64,000 bases of DNA from Rotaria socialis (Eukaryota; Rotifera; Eurotatoria; Philodinida; Philodinidae): contig CAJNYU010000613.1 in the NCBI GenBank assembly GCA_905331475.1, positions 70,277 to 134,276 on the forward strand, written 5' to 3'. Shown here piece after piece: positions 61,507-64,000 of the stretch (positions are counted from its first letter, which is position 1; every line of letters starts with the position of its first letter). The position numbers and the translations under genes were made by a program. Below the pieces are notes generated by a model. The model did no database searches, was not told the origin of the DNA, and worked only from the letters and a program-made list of their open reading frames with translations.

Positions 61507-63670
61507 ATGTTTACAGCAACTGCATTCAATAAACTTCCAATGGGTTTTCAATATCCCGTTCAGCAACTACCACCAACGATATATCAATCGCAATATGGCG
61601 GATTTAATCCTTCAATTCCACTTTCGTTTCCGCAAGCTTCGTTATCACGCGGACAATCATTACCGCCAGCCAGTAGACAACTTCCACCATCGAACGGTCA
61701 GTTCATTCAAAAGTCGTCTCGACGAAATGGTCAATATCCACCAGCGGGACCAACTCAACAAAATGAGCGTCGCCCAAAACATGGATCAAAAAGTAAGTAT
61801 TTTTCCTAGTTTTCAATAGATTTCTATTCTTCTATGATAGATAAAAAAACTCCTAAACAACGAAATGTTCCGTCAAGTGGTGCAGCCGATCAAGGTTTAT
61901 ATTCGGACAAAGAAAAAAATAATCTAAAAAATTCTGAAGATCGTAGTCGAAGCCCATCGGCTCTATTGAACAATCTTCCAAAAGAAACTAATCAAGAGCA
62001 ACCAGCTCAATCAGTTGAAAAAACGAACGGTAACATATCACAAGGTGATACAACAGTTGCCGGAGAAGGACAACAACAAAATCCTGATGAGAGAAAAAAA
62101 CGTAACTCACGTTCAAAGAAAACAAAAAAACATGAGTCTAATGATCCGTATGAACGCAATAATACTTATTTTGAACAGCCACCTCCTTTCTATTCTGATT
62201 TGCCATCACAATTGAAAGTAAATATTATACAGCGAACTACACAACAGTTTTCTTTTCCTCAATATTTTTTCAGGTTCATCAACAACCGCTTTATAACAGT
62301 TACAATCAAGTATACGAAGAATCGACTCGACGTGGGGATGGTTTTCAAAAACAAGTTAAACGTTCAACACGCTTACCACCAGAAGCTAAAAATAAATTAT
62401 TACCACACGAAGATGATCCAAAGAAACCATATCCAATAGTTGGATATGCTCAAACGCCATTTACGGATGTCCATCCACCATTTAATCCTTATCAGTCCTA
62501 TGCTGCTCGACCCAATTTCTATGATCCAACAGCTCCGTTCAATGCTCGTCAACCGTGGCCAAATCAAGCAGCGCCTATTATTGTTGAAGAACAAAGAATT
62601 GATCGTTTAAGAAATCATATTCATTCATTAGAAAATGAATTACATAAACTACAAAAAAAACTCAGTAAAGCAGCATTAAATATTAATAATAATGAAACAT
62701 CAACAAAAGACGAAACTATGTCAACACATCGACGATCAAAACGTGAAAATTTCGGATCACCAAGACAAACACCTGTTATTGTGGAATTGAATAACACACA
62801 TAATGATCATAGCCGAGAAGCATCACCGAAAAAACATCGTCATCGAACTGAAAGTAATAATAGTGTACATCAGGACAACAATCTTGTTCAACAATCAGAT
62901 GCAACATCGTCGAACATTCCAGCACGTAACCAAAGTCCAGCTCAACCAAAGCCAGAATCTAATGAACGGTAATATTACAAAACAAAGTCAATCCATCTAT
63001 CTAAAATAGTTTTTTTCTCTAGTTCACGTTCCGAAGTTAAACAAATACTGGAAACTGAAGTTAAAATTTCAGCACCAGCAAGAAGTTCAATTGAAGAAAC
63101 AGCTGCACGATTAGCACATGCTGCTGCAGCACATGTTCAGGCTCGTCTACAAATTCCACCACCTCCACCTGTTCAACATCCGTTTGTGCCAACACCTGAA
63201 CAACAACTTCGTGGTTCAACTGTACGTTTACCTGTCAACGGCAGTGTCCCTCCTTCAAATGACAAAAATCAACAGCAGCACAGCTCATCAAATTTAAATT
63301 ATAATCAATCAAATAATAATGAAATTACTGATGGCACCGAAAACAACCATAATCGTTCAGCCGAAAAAATTCTCGATGCATTCGAGCGTTTCTACATGAA
63401 AGATGGAAAATCAGCAACAAACGCAGTGAAAGTTAAATATATACCTGAAGAAAACAATACTAATTATCACCGCCAGCGAAATACAAATAACAATAATAAA
63501 TGTAGATCCTCAAGTAGAAGTAGTCAAAACTCATCATCATCGTCATCATCATCAACTTGGTCAAGTGCAGATGATTCGTCAACAGGAAATTTCAATAAAA
63601 AAAGTAATTATCCAATGAAAAAAAAACTTTGCAATTCTTCTCCTTTTTTTTAGACATGTTCAAAAAATAA
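61507..63670 (+). CDS. Low-complexity coiled-coil protein, unrecognised
   Basis: Exons 61507-61792, 61841-62217, 62274-62968, 63023-63603 and 63654-63670 agree in phase and give 651 residues. If the last 49-bp intron is retained, translation stops at 63653 instead. The N-terminal 95 residues are Pro/Gln/Ser-rich. Basic Lys/Arg and Ser stretches follow (DRSRSPSALL, KKRNSRSKKTKK). A heptad-like segment (IDRLRNHIHSLENELHKLQK, about residue 325) predicts a short coiled coil. An Ala-rich helix (EETAARLAHAAAAHVQ) precedes a Pro run, and the C-terminus is Asn/Ser-rich. No enzyme motif, signal peptide or membrane segment is present. The composition suggests a cytoskeletal, centrosomal or RNA-granule protein, but there is no direct evidence. 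Confidence 0.65.
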
Positions 63671-64000
63671 TTAACAAATTTTCATTATTCAAGCGAACGT
63701 GAGAATGGAAGAATATACGTAGAACATTTAAACAAGTTCCTGAACGGGTTTTATCTAAAACAAAAAATCCAAAATGTTGCTTGGCCTATTTGTGCATAGT
63801 TCGACTATTCATAAATTTGCTCATCAATACTACTACTACTGTAACTTGTTATTATTATATTTTGGTAGATATGCAGTGGTATCTTAAACATGGTCTGAAT
63901 GTGAAAAAAGACGATTTTTATGAACTATGCGGATATAGTAATTCAGCGCAGATCTTTGTTGAATTTGATTAGAATCAGTTCGAGAACTTTTTTTAATATT
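63671..64000. other. Right edge, no gene seen
   Basis: AT-rich. A 63-codon frame (63781-63972) lacks any recognisable feature. Confidence 0.5.

Overview
This is animal nuclear DNA, AT-rich, with the standard stop codons, spliceosomal introns mostly 50-65 bp long, and two small N gaps (44558; 53633-53640). The best guess is a rotifer, probably bdelloid. The reasons are very short introns, a Thr-rich membrane protein with a uromodulin-type D8C ectodomain, an intronless fungal-type questin-oxidase-like gene among intron-dense metazoan genes, and an operon-like run of same-strand genes with splice acceptors at the start codons. The taxonomic call is inference; the gene calls rest on exon-by-exon reading, with splice sites and phases checked by hand.

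Layout. 1-586: first coding exon of a catechol O-methyltransferase gene, minus strand, running off the left edge. 1323-2494: an exact 586-bp tandem duplication. 4795-17673: a ten-exon TRPA1-type cation channel, minus strand, whose large introns hold most of the repeats in the left half. 20634-22537: FBXO47-like F-box gene, minus strand. 22964-27603: a mixed-lineage kinase (MLK), plus strand, divergent from FBXO47 with 426 bp between start codons. 28428-42361: a same-strand block, DDB1 then NTAN1 then isovaleryl-CoA dehydrogenase (IVD), with only 126 bp and 38 bp between the cistrons. IVD intron 5 carries a complete single-exon gene for a GST-domain protein with a Ser/Pro-rich repeat tail of about 1,150 residues. 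44961-46127: intronless questin-oxidase-like gene. 46740-50036: sixteen-exon K+-dependent Na+/Ca2+ exchanger (NCKX). 52017-52826: a MITE-like element with terminal inverted repeats of about 200 bp. 53808-56100: two unrecognised or damaged genes that converge with about 10 bp between stop codons. 58001-58813: the D8C membrane protein, carrying a frameshift. 61507-63670: a low-complexity coiled-coil protein.

The least expected signal is a set of short (about 50-350 bp) self-complementary islands scattered through introns, exons and intergenic DNA. Each is saturated with its own short palindromic word: GGAATTCC at 13.4 kb, GATTTTC/GAAAATC at 6.6 kb, AAGATCTTAC at 42.6 kb, GGTTC/GAACC at 44.1 kb, TTTCCGG at 53.5 kb, GGATCCGATAGG at 54.1 kb, AAAACGG/CCGTTTT at 56.2 kb. 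Two have matching CCCAGG...CCTGGG ends. One sits inside a coding exon, flanked by a duplicated TA, and removing it with one TA reopens the reading frame.

How the genes relate. DDB1 (CUL4 ubiquitin ligase adaptor), NTAN1 (N-degron entry enzyme) and IVD (leucine catabolism in mitochondria) probably share transcription through an operon-like arrangement rather than one pathway. FBXO47 and MLK probably share a bidirectional promoter. The other genes look like unrelated neighbours.
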